Source: Rhynchopus sp. YZ270_cl-10 (Eukaryota; Euglenozoa; Diplonemea; Diplonemida; Diplonemidae). Taken from it: DNA of 64,000 nt. The notes under the pieces are model-generated. The model was not told the DNA's origin. It was given only the letters and a program-made list of their open reading frames with translations, and did not search any database. The translations under genes were made by a program, and so were the position numbers. The stretch covers positions 1,364,001 through 1,428,000 of the forward strand of contig OZ037840.1 in NCBI GenBank assembly GCA_964035575.1, in the 5' to 3' direction. How positions within the stretch are numbered: position 1 is the first letter of the stretch; each line of letters starts with the position of its first letter. Of the stretch, positions 55,331-64,000 are shown piece after piece.

Positions 55331-55390
55331 CTTTGCCGCTTCACAGCTAATCTGTGAACACATTCACAGACCAGCTGTGAAGCGGCAAAG
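55331..55390. repeat. 60-bp hairpin
   Basis: CTTTGCCGCTTCACAGCT (55331-55348) pairs perfectly with 55373-55390, and an inner TCTGTGAA/TTCACAGA pair extends the stem around a short loop. Possible foldback MITE or structured RNA; nothing more can be said. Confidence 0.85.
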
Positions 55391-55495
55391 AGTCGTTCAA
55401 TCTAGGATGCACAAGATAGAACGTGATGTGGTGTACCTGTGTACCTGTGTACCTGAAAATGGCAAAGTACTATCAAAAAAGGGCACCCCCCCCCC

Positions 55496-56665
55496 TAGGG
55501 GGTCCGACTCAGCCGTTTTTGGCTGGGACCCAACGTACAAAAAACTCATTTTTAAACTTCTGGCCATCTCCAAGGCAATTGCGGGTGAAAACACCCTCAG
55601 AGTGGGTCACAGGGGGCCTGTGGGCCGAAAAACGACCCAGAAGCCACCCCAGAATACAAAAAAATGGAAAAAAATAGTGAAAAAACGGCTTTTTTCAGGT
55701 TTTGGCCATGTTGGGCAAAACAGCGATTTTTCAAGAAAAAAACCAAAAAACGGCATATTTTTTGACATCACAAAGCCTCCTTTGGCACAAATATACCCCA
55801 AAAGTGGCCTGTGAGTCCATTCCAACCTGTTTTGGATATATTTGACACTTTTGGAAGTGTTTTTTTGGTGTTTTCACGCTGAAAAACACCCCCAAAAAAT
55901 CCTTGGACGGTCCTTGGACAGCACTGCCACCATTGCTCCGACCACATTCTCGGCCATATTTTTGCTTAAAACCCCCGAAAAAGGGCCCCCGGAACCCCAA
56001 TCTTTCCAAATTTCCACCTCATCCCCACCCAAACACCGCAAACACACGATAGAAAATCGTCGTAGGCGGGTTCCATAATACCCTTTTTGAAAAAAGTGTG
56101 TTTTTTAAGACGATTTTCTATCGTGTGTTTGCGGTGTTTGGGTGGGGATGAGGTGGAAATTTGGAAAGATTGGGGTTCCGGGGGCCCTTTTTCGGGGGTT
56201 TTAAGCAAAAATATGGCCGAGAATGTGGTCGGAGCAATGGTGGCAGTGCTGTCCAAGGACCGTCCAAGGATTTTTTGGGGGTGTTTTTCAGCGTGAAAAC
56301 ACCAAAAAAACACTTCCAAAAGTGTCAAATATGTCCAAAACAGGTTGGAATGGACTCACAGGCCACTTTTGGGGTATATTTGTGCCAAAGGAGGCTTTGT
56401 GATGTCAAAAAATATGCCGTTTTTTGGTTTTTTTCTTGAAAAATCGCTGTTTTGCCCAACATGGCCAAAACCTGAAAAAAGCCGTTTTTTCACTATTTTT
56501 TTCCATTTTTTTGTATTCTGGGGTGGCTTCTGGGTCGTTTTTCGGCCCACAGGCCCCCTGTGACCCACTCTGAGGGTGTTTTTCACCCGCAGTTGCCTTG
56601 GAGATGACCAGAAGTTTAATAATGAGTTTTTTGTACGGTCATTTACTAGGGAGTCGGACCCCCTA
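55496..56665. mobile_element. Foldback element, ~560-bp inverted arms, TAGGGGG ends
   Basis: Left arm 55497-56061 and right arm 56109-56664 are near-perfect inverted copies around a 47-bp loop. Differences are concentrated near the outer ~100 bp. The outer termini read TAGGGGGTCCGACTC and its complement, flanked by poly(C) (10 C on the left, A plus 16 C on the right), compatible with an 8-bp CCCCCCCC duplication. Frames in the arms mirror each other and look non-coding. A transcript would be a long hairpin RNA. Confidence 0.85.
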
Positions 56666-57120
56666 ACCCCCCCCCCCCCCCCGATATTGACAGGTCCCTG
56701 ACAGGTCCCTGACTGATTTTCAGTAGCACCAACTGTGTTATTTTTTTCTTCAAAAATGTTGTTTTTGGACAGTTTGAGGACATGACGACCACCATTTTTT
56801 TTCTCGGTCACTTTATCCCTAAGAAACCCACCTACCTTCTACCGAGTAAAAAAAGTGCGCTGGGTGGGACCTTAAAGCCGGGAAATAAAGTGCGCACATT
56901 TTATTTTTTCAAAACCCCAATATCAATACCTGATTTAGAAAAAAGCCTGCTTGTGAAAAAAAAAAATTTTTTTTTTTTTTTTTTTGGGTGTTGTTCAACT
57001 TAGCCCAGGCTTTTTTCTAAATCGGGTCCAAAATTTCCCAAAAACCGAAAATCAATAGTAAAAAAAGTGCGCAACATACCTGTGCATTTCCCCCAAAAAA
57101 AAGTGCGTTCCCCCCCCCCC

Positions 57121-58163
57121 TGTAGGGGGAGCAGTGAGACCCTTTTTTCTGTCACACCCCCCAAAAAATCAGGAAAAAGTGTAAAAAAAATATCCGAAAA
57201 CACAAAACCACCCCAGAAAACACATTTGTGGGACTATTTCTTACGTTTTGGTGCCTTTTTGGCACTTTTTGGCACTTTTTTTCTCGATTTTTCGACACTT
57301 TTTGTCGCGTTTTCACCCAAATTCCCCCTTTTCAGAGGGGATTTGATACAAGGCGATTTATCAAAAAATTCAAAATTTTGAAATAGCCCAAAACAAGAGG
57401 AAAAGTGGTTTTTTCCAGTCATATGTGTGCACGGAGTGATTTCCGTGGGGTTTTGGAGCCAAAAGTCCAGTTTTTTTCATGTCTTTGCTGAAAATTTTGA
57501 ATTTTTTTTATACACAAAAACCACATTTTAGCCGGGAGGAAGAAGTGTGACAGAAGTGTGACATCGGAGAGGTTTCGAGCCAGAGGTCACCAAAATGGGC
57601 AAAACCATCTGAAAACAATTTTTTCCACCCCCAGTGGGGTCCGGCAATCACTTTCGAGTGGTTTTGGGGACTTCTGTGAAGCTGTGGACAATTTTTTTGG
57701 GGTTTTTATGTGTGTAAACATGCTAAGAAGTGAGGGCAGTACTGCTTTTTTAAGTGTTTCAGACACTACAGAATACATCTGGGGCCCACACAGGACCCCT
57801 AAAAGCTGCAAAAACCATACATTTCCACCCTGGGACCCCACCGGATGTGGACCGAGGTGGTTTTCGGGTGCTTAGAAGGCCTAATGTCTCCTCAAATATT
57901 TTTTTTGAAAAGTGTTGAAAATTGACCCAATAGCGTTACGCGAGCGTTACGCATTTTTGGCCTTTTTTTCACAAAAAACCGATTTTTTTTAATCAGGAAA
58001 GTCTCTGTAGAGGTTGTCAGGTGGTTTAATGGGATATTTGGGTGATCCCCAGGGCGATTTGCGGCCAGGTACGACCTTTTTGGTGGATTTCTTCACCTAA
58101 ATTTCAAAAAAATGGGTTTGTGACAGTATTTGTACAGGGATTTAGACGCCACTGACCCCCCTA
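57121..58163. mobile_element. Nested element with imperfect TAGGGGG TIRs, in poly(C)
   Basis: The break in element b falls exactly in the C-run of its left end (compare 54131-54146). The insert starts ...TAGGGGGAGCAGTGAGACCC and ends ...CAGTGGCGTCT-type complement with CCCCCCTA. It is flanked by C-runs on both sides (57110-57120 and 58164-58172), fitting an 8-bp C duplication. About 1.04 kb. The interior is AT-rich with no convincing gene. Confidence 0.65.
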
Positions 58164-58291
58164 CCCCCCCCCTGAAAGTGCGTTTTGTCGCATTTCCGAG
58201 CCGATCCCGGCATGTGGTGGGGTCATTTTGGAAAAATGGACATTTTTTTGAGTAGTTGAATAATAATCCACAGTACAGTATACACAGTTTT

Positions 58292-58429
58292 CACAGTATA
58301 CACAGTATACACAGTATACACAGTATACACAGTATACACAGTATACACAGTATACACAGTATACACAGTATACACAGTATACACAGTATACACAGTATAC
58401 ACAGTATACACAGTATACACAGTATACAG
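58292..58429. repeat. 9-bp minisatellite (CAGTATACA)n, about 15 copies
   Basis: Perfect tandem 9-mers inside element b, absent from the matching position of element a. The sequence resembles the 8-mer at 426-660 (ACACAG core). Because 9 is a multiple of three, each frame translates a simple tripeptide repeat; this is not a gene. Confidence 0.97.
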
Positions 58430-59559
58430 CCCGCTGCAGGCGGAGGAAAAATAGAACTGTGTTATTTTTTTCTTCAAAAATGTTGCTTTTGGACAGTTTG
58501 AGGACATGACGACCACCATTTTTTTTTCTCGGTCACTTTATCCCTAAGAAACCCACCTACCTTCTACCGAGTAAAAAACGTGCGCTGGCTGGGACCTTAT
58601 AGCCGGGAAATAAAGTGCGCACATTTTATTTTTTCAAAACCCCAATATCAATACCTGATTTAGAAAAAAGCCTGAATAAATAGTTATTATTTTTTTTTTT
58701 TTTTTTTTTTTGGCCCGGTCTTGCGACCGGGTCAATAGACGCACCTCCAACCCTGAATTTCCTGATTCACCCAATAATGGTTTTGTCATCTGTGTCCAAG
58801 TTATGCTTCGCGGTACACGAGACTTCTTCGCAGCGTGTTTCAACCTTTTTTCGTTGTGATAGCTCTATTTCTTTGTTTTTGTTTTTTTCCCCTTCTTTTC
58901 TGGTAGCAGTAGATTTGAACTCGTTTTATGTTGTATTCCTGAGGAACGTACGCTCCATCTGGGAATGCTGAATTCCCACAATGACGTAAGTTTGTCAAGC
59001 GAATACCTTTTTCTCGAGAAACTAAATACCTGTACTTTATCGTCGGTGTGTTGTCTGGCAAACGGAATATACCACCCATGTATTTTCTGGTCTATTTTTT
59101 TTCCGTACACGGTATTACATTTTCTAACTTCCCTTTTTGTGTTCCACGTGACCAGTGAGGCACATAAGCCTTTGTGAAGTCACGTATTTCTCTTATCGGC
59201 ATGCTTTGTGATGTACGAATCCCCTTTTTCTTTGGGACTACAGAGTCACACGTGTCCTCCCCATGCAGTTGAGTCTCCTTGGGATCGAGCGAGCTCAACG
59301 ACAGTGGTGAACTGGACCCAGCACTTTGTATGCCTTGGCCGCCATGTTTATTTTAATTTTTTTATAAGACATGTGTGCATTTCTAGTGAAATTTTTCAGT
59401 ATCCACGAGTCGTTTTTTCCCTCCCGTGCTCCCCATCTCTCACACATACATTACATCTTCATCAGGAAAATTGTCAATTTTTCGTTCATTATTGTGAACA
59501 GCGTTTGGTGTTTTTTCAAAAAAAAAAAAAAAAAAAAATGTGTGACTGAGTGTGGGGAT

Positions 59560-60351
59560 CAGGGGTCCTAAGAGTGGTAACTTTTACCACTTCTGAAGTG
59601 ACCTTTTTTATTTTTTTGAAATCCGAAGGTCACTTCGAAGTGACCTTCGAAAAGTGCCCTAAAAAGTGACCTTTTTATTTTTATTTTTTGAAATCCGGTG
59701 TCACGAAGTGACCTCGGATGCTTAACATACACCGGGAACACGTTGGAGGGTCCGGGAATTTTTTTCTTTTTTGCCAAGATCAGGGGTCTGCAGGGCTGCA
59801 GGTTGCCACAATTTTAAGCGCATTTTTTTGAAATGTTGCGTACCGTGGCTTCGCCAGAAACTTTCGTTTTAGCAAAATACGTAAGTAATTTACGTAAACT
59901 GACGATAATTACCAACGACAGTGCCATTTTATGTCAACATTTTTTAGAAATGTTGCGTACCGTGACTTCGCCAGGAACCTTTGGGTGACATGACCGCCGC
60001 TTCTTTTATAGATGTACTGAGGTTACTGATAAGAAGGCCGACACCCACTAAACATCTGCCAAAACATCTGCCTATGGCTGTGTTGTGTTATTCGTGGTAA
60101 GAAGCGTAACGGTGGCACCAGACTGCGAGACCGCGAAATTGCCTCACAAAAAAAAATCGTATCTAGTACTCTGTCCCTATGATACGGCGATAACCAACGT
60201 CCGGTGTATGTCCGAGGAATTTGCACCTTTTCGACCTCACTTTTGTTGTTCCTCTGAGGGGGGAAAGTTTTTTTTTTCCCTCCCCAAAAAACGAGAAGTG
60301 ACCTTGAAGTTACCATTTTTAATTTTTTTGAGAACAGCGTTAGGACCCCTG
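59560..60351. mobile_element. hAT-type MITE, unit copy 9
   Basis: Same 792-bp element and duplication in the first unit of the right array block. Confidence 0.92.
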
Positions 60352-61653
60352 GTGGGGATGCGTTCAAGAATTAAACTCTTCCCCCGAAACCCCCTTTCAT
60401 CTCTAGTTTTCTTTGTCCAAACGTCGAGTGGACGCGTAATTTTTTTTTTTTTTTTTTTTTCATTTTTATCGTTTCAGTGCTATCAATGTATTGATTGCGC
60501 AGTATTATGTTGAAATACTAATTTTTAATTTGTCTCCGTCCCACCCACTACAGCCCACCCCATTCCTCCGAACATTGTTCGGTTGTCTTGAAAGTCGCCA
60601 CAAACCGTCTTTTTTCTCCTTTTTTTTTCTCCCTTTGCTACAAAAAAAAAAAAAAAACAAAGACGGGAGGTGTCGCTTTTGAGCGTCCTTTGTGTGCTTT
60701 CTATTCTTTGAATGGAAAGTACATGAAATTAGTTTTGTTACATTTAGCAAGATGTGTACAGATACGTTCATGTTTCAAAAACAATATATTTTTGCTTCAT
60801 GACAGTCTTGGCAGATCTTACGAACTATTTGTCGTCCTTTCTTTTTTGTGCTTCCTTCTTTTGCTTTCATCCGGATGGCTGGCATCATACGTGGGTCAGT
60901 CGGAGGTGCCTGCATCAACAACTACTATTTCCCCCTGCAAAACAACACAATCCGGGTGTTCGATAACCCCACGGATCCTCACTGGCTGCATATCAGAGAC
61001 GTTTTGCCCTATCTCTTTTCCACCCATACTTCCCCTTGTCAGAATGGCCCACTAGGTAGCGAAGAGACCTCGGTCCCTTCCCCTGCCTGTTCCATGGCCT
61101 GGTTTTGCTGCTAAAGGAAGAACAATAAAAGCCACCCCTTTCCCCCCCACTGTTTTTTTAGGTCACCTTTTGGTGCTGCCTTCAACTCTTTAATAACTCC
61201 CTCCCCCTTTGCTAATCGAGCACAACTCGGGTTTTGTACGAACCTTCCTGGGCGATTGTTTCATAACCATGGAGTTACATGAATAGAAGAAAGTTTGTAC
61301 TGTCTGATGATGCTGTCTGAACCTCTTCTGTGTCACTAGCACAGCGCACAGTAGGTCGAGTATTTGTGGCCATTGCTCAAAGGTGTGAAGGTTTGATGCT
61401 CCCATGGAAACCCCCTACCCTCTACTGCACAGTTGCACAGTAATGCGAGAGTACAACTGACTCGGAACAGCTTTGGAGTGGGCTTGCCTCCCGAGGTGTA
61501 TGCACCTTCTGTGCTGCAATATAGGAACTATGTTCTGCTCCTCGTGTTCCCAGTGAGAACTGAATCACGCCGAGCTTGTTGACTGTCTGTGTGCTTGCAC
61601 CCCACACTCACTCCAGATAAGCCATACACCCTTTGCAACACACTCTCCACACC

Positions 61654-63228
61654 ATGTATTCAGTTCTTGTGGCAGCCATGGCGCTGCACGCTGGTGTGCA
61701 CAACCTCGACAATAGCAGTGGCATCGTGGACTGGCTTCTTCCCGGGCAAATTGCCGACACGGTCTGGACTGTTTCCTGTGACGGCACGTTTGTGGTGCAG
61801 TACTTGAACGACTTTGGTGGCGAGTTCATCATCAGCATCGACGGGAAAGAGGAGTCACGTGTCAGTGGTGAGCACACGACACTGACGAAAACAAGCTTTT
61901 CAGCAAACACAACTGTGTCGATGACTGCGAGTGTGAAGTCGCATGGGAACAAGAAGGTTCTGTTCTCGTGGGCCTGTGACGCTATGCCTGCTGCTCTTCC
62001 ATCAACACTGAACACTGCTGGGGATGTGAGCCACATGAAGTACGGGCCAAGTGAGTTGGTGTACTGGACCCTGCAGTGCAAGGAACACGAAGACGTGCGC
62101 ATCACCTGGACGTCTTTCAACATTGGCAACGACTCTCTGTGGATGAGGGCCCGGCCCACCTTCTTCAACGCGACAGGTTTGGACACTGTTGAGGACTTCA
62201 CCTTCACTTCGACAGGATCCACCTACGTGTTCTTCAAAAGTGAGGCTGGCAGTGATGGTGGTGACTTTGCCTTCCGTTACGAGTGTCTGTCGAACGACAT
62301 TGTACTGCCGAGCAGTGGCATCGTGGACAGGTTGCTTCCCGCAAAGATCGCTGACACCGTCTGGACTGTTTCTTGTCGCGGCATCTTTGTGGTGCAGTAC
62401 TTGAACGACTTTGGTGGCGACTTCATCATCAGCATCGACGGGAATGAGAACTTACGTGTCAGTGGTGAGGACAGCAGAGTTACCAAACTGTACTTTCCAA
62501 CACACGCAACTGCGTCGATGACTGCGAGTGTGAAGACTGGGAACAAGAAGGTGCTGTTCTCGTGGGCCTGTGACGCTATGCCTGCTGCTCTTCCATCAAC
62601 ACTGAACACTGCTGGGGATGTGAGCCACATGAAGTACGGGCCGAATGAGCTGGTGTACTGGGTTCTGCAGTGCAAGGAACACGAAGAAGTGAACATCACC
62701 TGGACGTCTTTCGACATTGGCAACGACTCTCTGTGGATGGTGCAGAGAGAGAGCGGAGTCTGGACCACCTTCTTCAACGCGTCTGGTTTGGACACTGTTG
62801 AGGACTTCACCTTCACTTCGGCAGGATCCACCTTCGTGGTGTTCACCAGTGAGGCTGGCAGTGATGGTGGTGACTTTGCCTTCCGTTACGAGTGTCTGTC
62901 CACACCTGCGCCTCCCACAGCAGAACCGCCGGCTACACCGACAGGAGCACCAACAGCACTGCCGACAGCAGATCTTGACACAAAGGGAGCGTTTGCGTCT
63001 ACTGATTCAGACGACGGAGGGCTCTCTGTGGGTGCCATTATCGGTATCAGTGTCGGTGTGGGTCTTGTTGCGATTGCGGCTGTGGTGCTCGTGGTGTGCT
63101 ATGTGGCAAGGAAGCAAACGACCAGAGCACCTAAATCCCCTAATGCATTCAACGAGTACAGCAAGGCGTATCCCTGTGCTCAGGGCAAAGAGCTCCCGGG
63201 GAGTTATGGCGAACAAAGCGTTGTGTAG
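61654..63228 (+). CDS. CUB-like type I membrane protein, copy 9
   Basis: 524 aa, identical predicted protein to copy 1, in the right array block beyond the 16-kb interruption. Confidence 0.9.
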   Translation: MYSVLVAAMALHAGVHNLDNSSGIVDWLLPGQIADTVWTVSCDGTFVVQYLNDFGGEFIISIDGKEESRVSGEHTTLTKTSFSANTTVSMTASVKSHGNKKVLFSWACDAMPAALPSTLNTAGDVSHMKYGPSELVYWTLQCKEHEDVRITWTSFNIGNDSLWMRARPTFFNATGLDTVEDFTFTSTGSTYVFFKSEAGSDGGDFAFRYECLSNDIVLPSSGIVDRLLPAKIADTVWTVSCRGIFVVQYLNDFGGDFIISIDGNENLRVSGEDSRVTKLYFPTHATASMTASVKTGNKKVLFSWACDAMPAALPSTLNTAGDVSHMKYGPNELVYWVLQCKEHEEVNITWTSFDIGNDSLWMVQRESGVWTTFFNASGLDTVEDFTFTSAGSTFVVFTSEAGSDGGDFAFRYECLSTPAPPTAEPPATPTGAPTALPTADLDTKGAFASTDSDDGGLSVGAIIGISVGVGLVAIAAVVLVVCYVARKQTTRAPKSPNAFNEYSKAYPCAQGKELPGSYGEQSVV

Positions 63229-64000
63229 AGGAAAGAACTTTGAAAAGAGAGTTAAAAGTCCCTGAAACCGATGAGTGATAAGAGTTAGAGCCCCGTTCAA
63301 ACCTGCTGCCAAACTTGGCCGTAGGACGTCAGGTCGTATTCGTGGCACCTACCTTGTCTTTGTATTGCTCCTACTAGACTTGCTGTAGTGTTTCTTGTTG
63401 TTCACCCTTCAGCTCTACAGCCCTTTTTTTTTTAATTTTGTACAGTATTCCTGACAGAGATGGAGATAGATTTGGGGTTTTCAAAAAAGACCCGGTCTGA
63501 GCTTTTTAGGGTCAAAATTTTTTTTCCGACCGATTTTCTCCCAAATACCTTTTTTTTTTATTTTTTCCAGACCGGGTTTTTTGCCAAAATCCCATTTTTT
63601 TTTTTTTTTTACTGTTTGTGTTATAAATAGTAAGTATATGAATGTATTTTTTTTTTTTTTTTTTTTTTTGGCCCGGTCTTGCGACCGGGTCAATAGATGC
63701 ACCTCCAACCCTGAATTTCCTGATTCACCCAATAATGGTTTTGTCATCTGTGTCCAAGTTATGCTTCGCGGTACACGAGACTTCTTCGCAGCGTGTTTCA
63801 ACCTTTTTTCGTTGTGATAGCTCTATTTCTTTGTTTTTGTTTTTTTCCCCTTCTTTTCTGGTAGCAGTAGATTTGAACTCGTTTTATGTTGTATTCCTGA
63901 GGAACGTACGCTCCATCTGGGAATGCTGAATTCCCACAATGACGTAAGTTTGTCAAGCGAATACCTTTTTCTCGAGAAACTAAATACCTGTACTTTATCG

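Larger units (their letters stand above)
54034..56949. mobile_element. hAT-like element a (left half of composite)
   Basis: Left end family sequence 54034-54234 and right end 56733-56949 match those of element b. The middle holds a CACGGTGGCCCA fragment, two hairpins and a large foldback, with no recognisable gene. Between 54569 and 55330 I see only non-coding-looking DNA with ACATG-rich and GCAGACG-rich stretches. Confidence 0.8.
54034..58674. mobile_element. Composite hAT-like element, 4.6 kb, 18-bp TIRs, 8-bp duplication
   Basis: Outer ends are CAGGCTTTTTTCTAAATC (54034-54051) and its exact complement (58657-58674). The whole block is flanked by the 8-bp duplication AATAAATA (54026-54033 and 58675-58682). 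Inside are an extra right end at 56949 and an extra left end at 57006, so two related elements lie head to tail with 56 bp between them. The inner ends have no matching duplications, while the outer ends do, which indicates that the pair moved as one unit. No transposase gene seen. Confidence 0.88.
57006..58674. mobile_element. hAT-like element b (right half of composite)
   Basis: Shares its first ~115 bp with element a, is then split by a nested element (57121-58163), resumes with the shared TGAAAGTGCG block (from about 58173), carries a 9-bp minisatellite, and ends with the shared ~216-bp right end (58459-58674). Without the nest it is a ~0.6-kb MITE. Confidence 0.8.
58690..64000 (+). repeat. 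Tandem array, right block
   Basis: The array resumes inside the long poly(T) that opens the unit, so the first few bases of the unit (TATGAATGTA) are missing. It then runs through a complete MITE, small ORF and membrane-protein gene to a new unit starting at 63637, which is cut by the window end. It matches the left block almost perfectly; one difference is GACGC for GATGC at 58738-58742. The orientation is unchanged, so the 16-kb disturbed stretch between the blocks is an interruption and not an inversion. Confidence 0.95.

Noticed and set aside
55377-56811. Mirror-image frames of 92-151 aa in the foldback
   Set aside because: The same sequence read from both arms, with homopolymer-driven composition and no recognisable domain.
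58223-58519. Open frames coding SIH or VYT tripeptide repeats
   Set aside because: Translation of the 9-bp minisatellite; no independent coding evidence.

Overview
The window is eukaryotic nuclear DNA, probably from a protist that I cannot place. It has intronless, spaced protein genes, an AATAAA signal, poly(T)/poly(A) tracts, a non-LTR retrotransposon (LINE) and several non-autonomous DNA transposons. There is no rRNA, tRNA, CRISPR or prokaryotic operon structure.

Most of the window (1-43512 and 58690-64000) is a head-to-tail array of a ~4,959-bp unit. Each complete unit has five parts: T-rich spacer; a 792-bp hAT-type MITE (TIR CAGGGGTCCTAA, 8-bp duplication GTGGGGAT); a possible 79-aa ORF ending just before AATAAA; a 540-bp leader; and one 524-codon gene. 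The gene encodes a predicted type I membrane protein with four CUB-like modules. Nine copies lie in the window, their predicted proteins are identical, and the array runs off both ends. Units differ by a few substitutions and homopolymer length changes, so the array is strongly homogenised or very young.

Three disturbances break the array. (1) At 272-3156 a 2.9-kb element with 12-bp TIRs and a TA duplication sits in a unit. (2) At 43513-51468 a full-length 8-kb LINE is inserted in a T-run. Its ORF1 and ORF2 are in the same frame and separated by one TGA. ORF2 carries an OTU-like cysteine protease domain, an AP-type endonuclease, a reverse transcriptase and a CCHC finger, and has no ATG before the OTU catalytic residues. 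(3) From 52271 to 58689 array sequence is replaced by a nest of elements: a 41-bp-TIR element holding a decayed tyrosine-recombinase-like remnant, a hairpin, and a 4.6-kb composite hAT-like element. The composite has 18-bp TIRs and an AATAAATA duplication, and contains a 1.2-kb foldback and another nested element.

The unit split by the LINE lacks the MITE and shows a clean empty site at 51661-51668. This gives a relative history for the array. The most notable items are the OTU-bearing LINE with its in-frame TGA junction, the homogenised surface-protein array with its filled and empty MITE alleles, and the composite hAT with nested TAGGGGG-ended elements sitting in poly(C).
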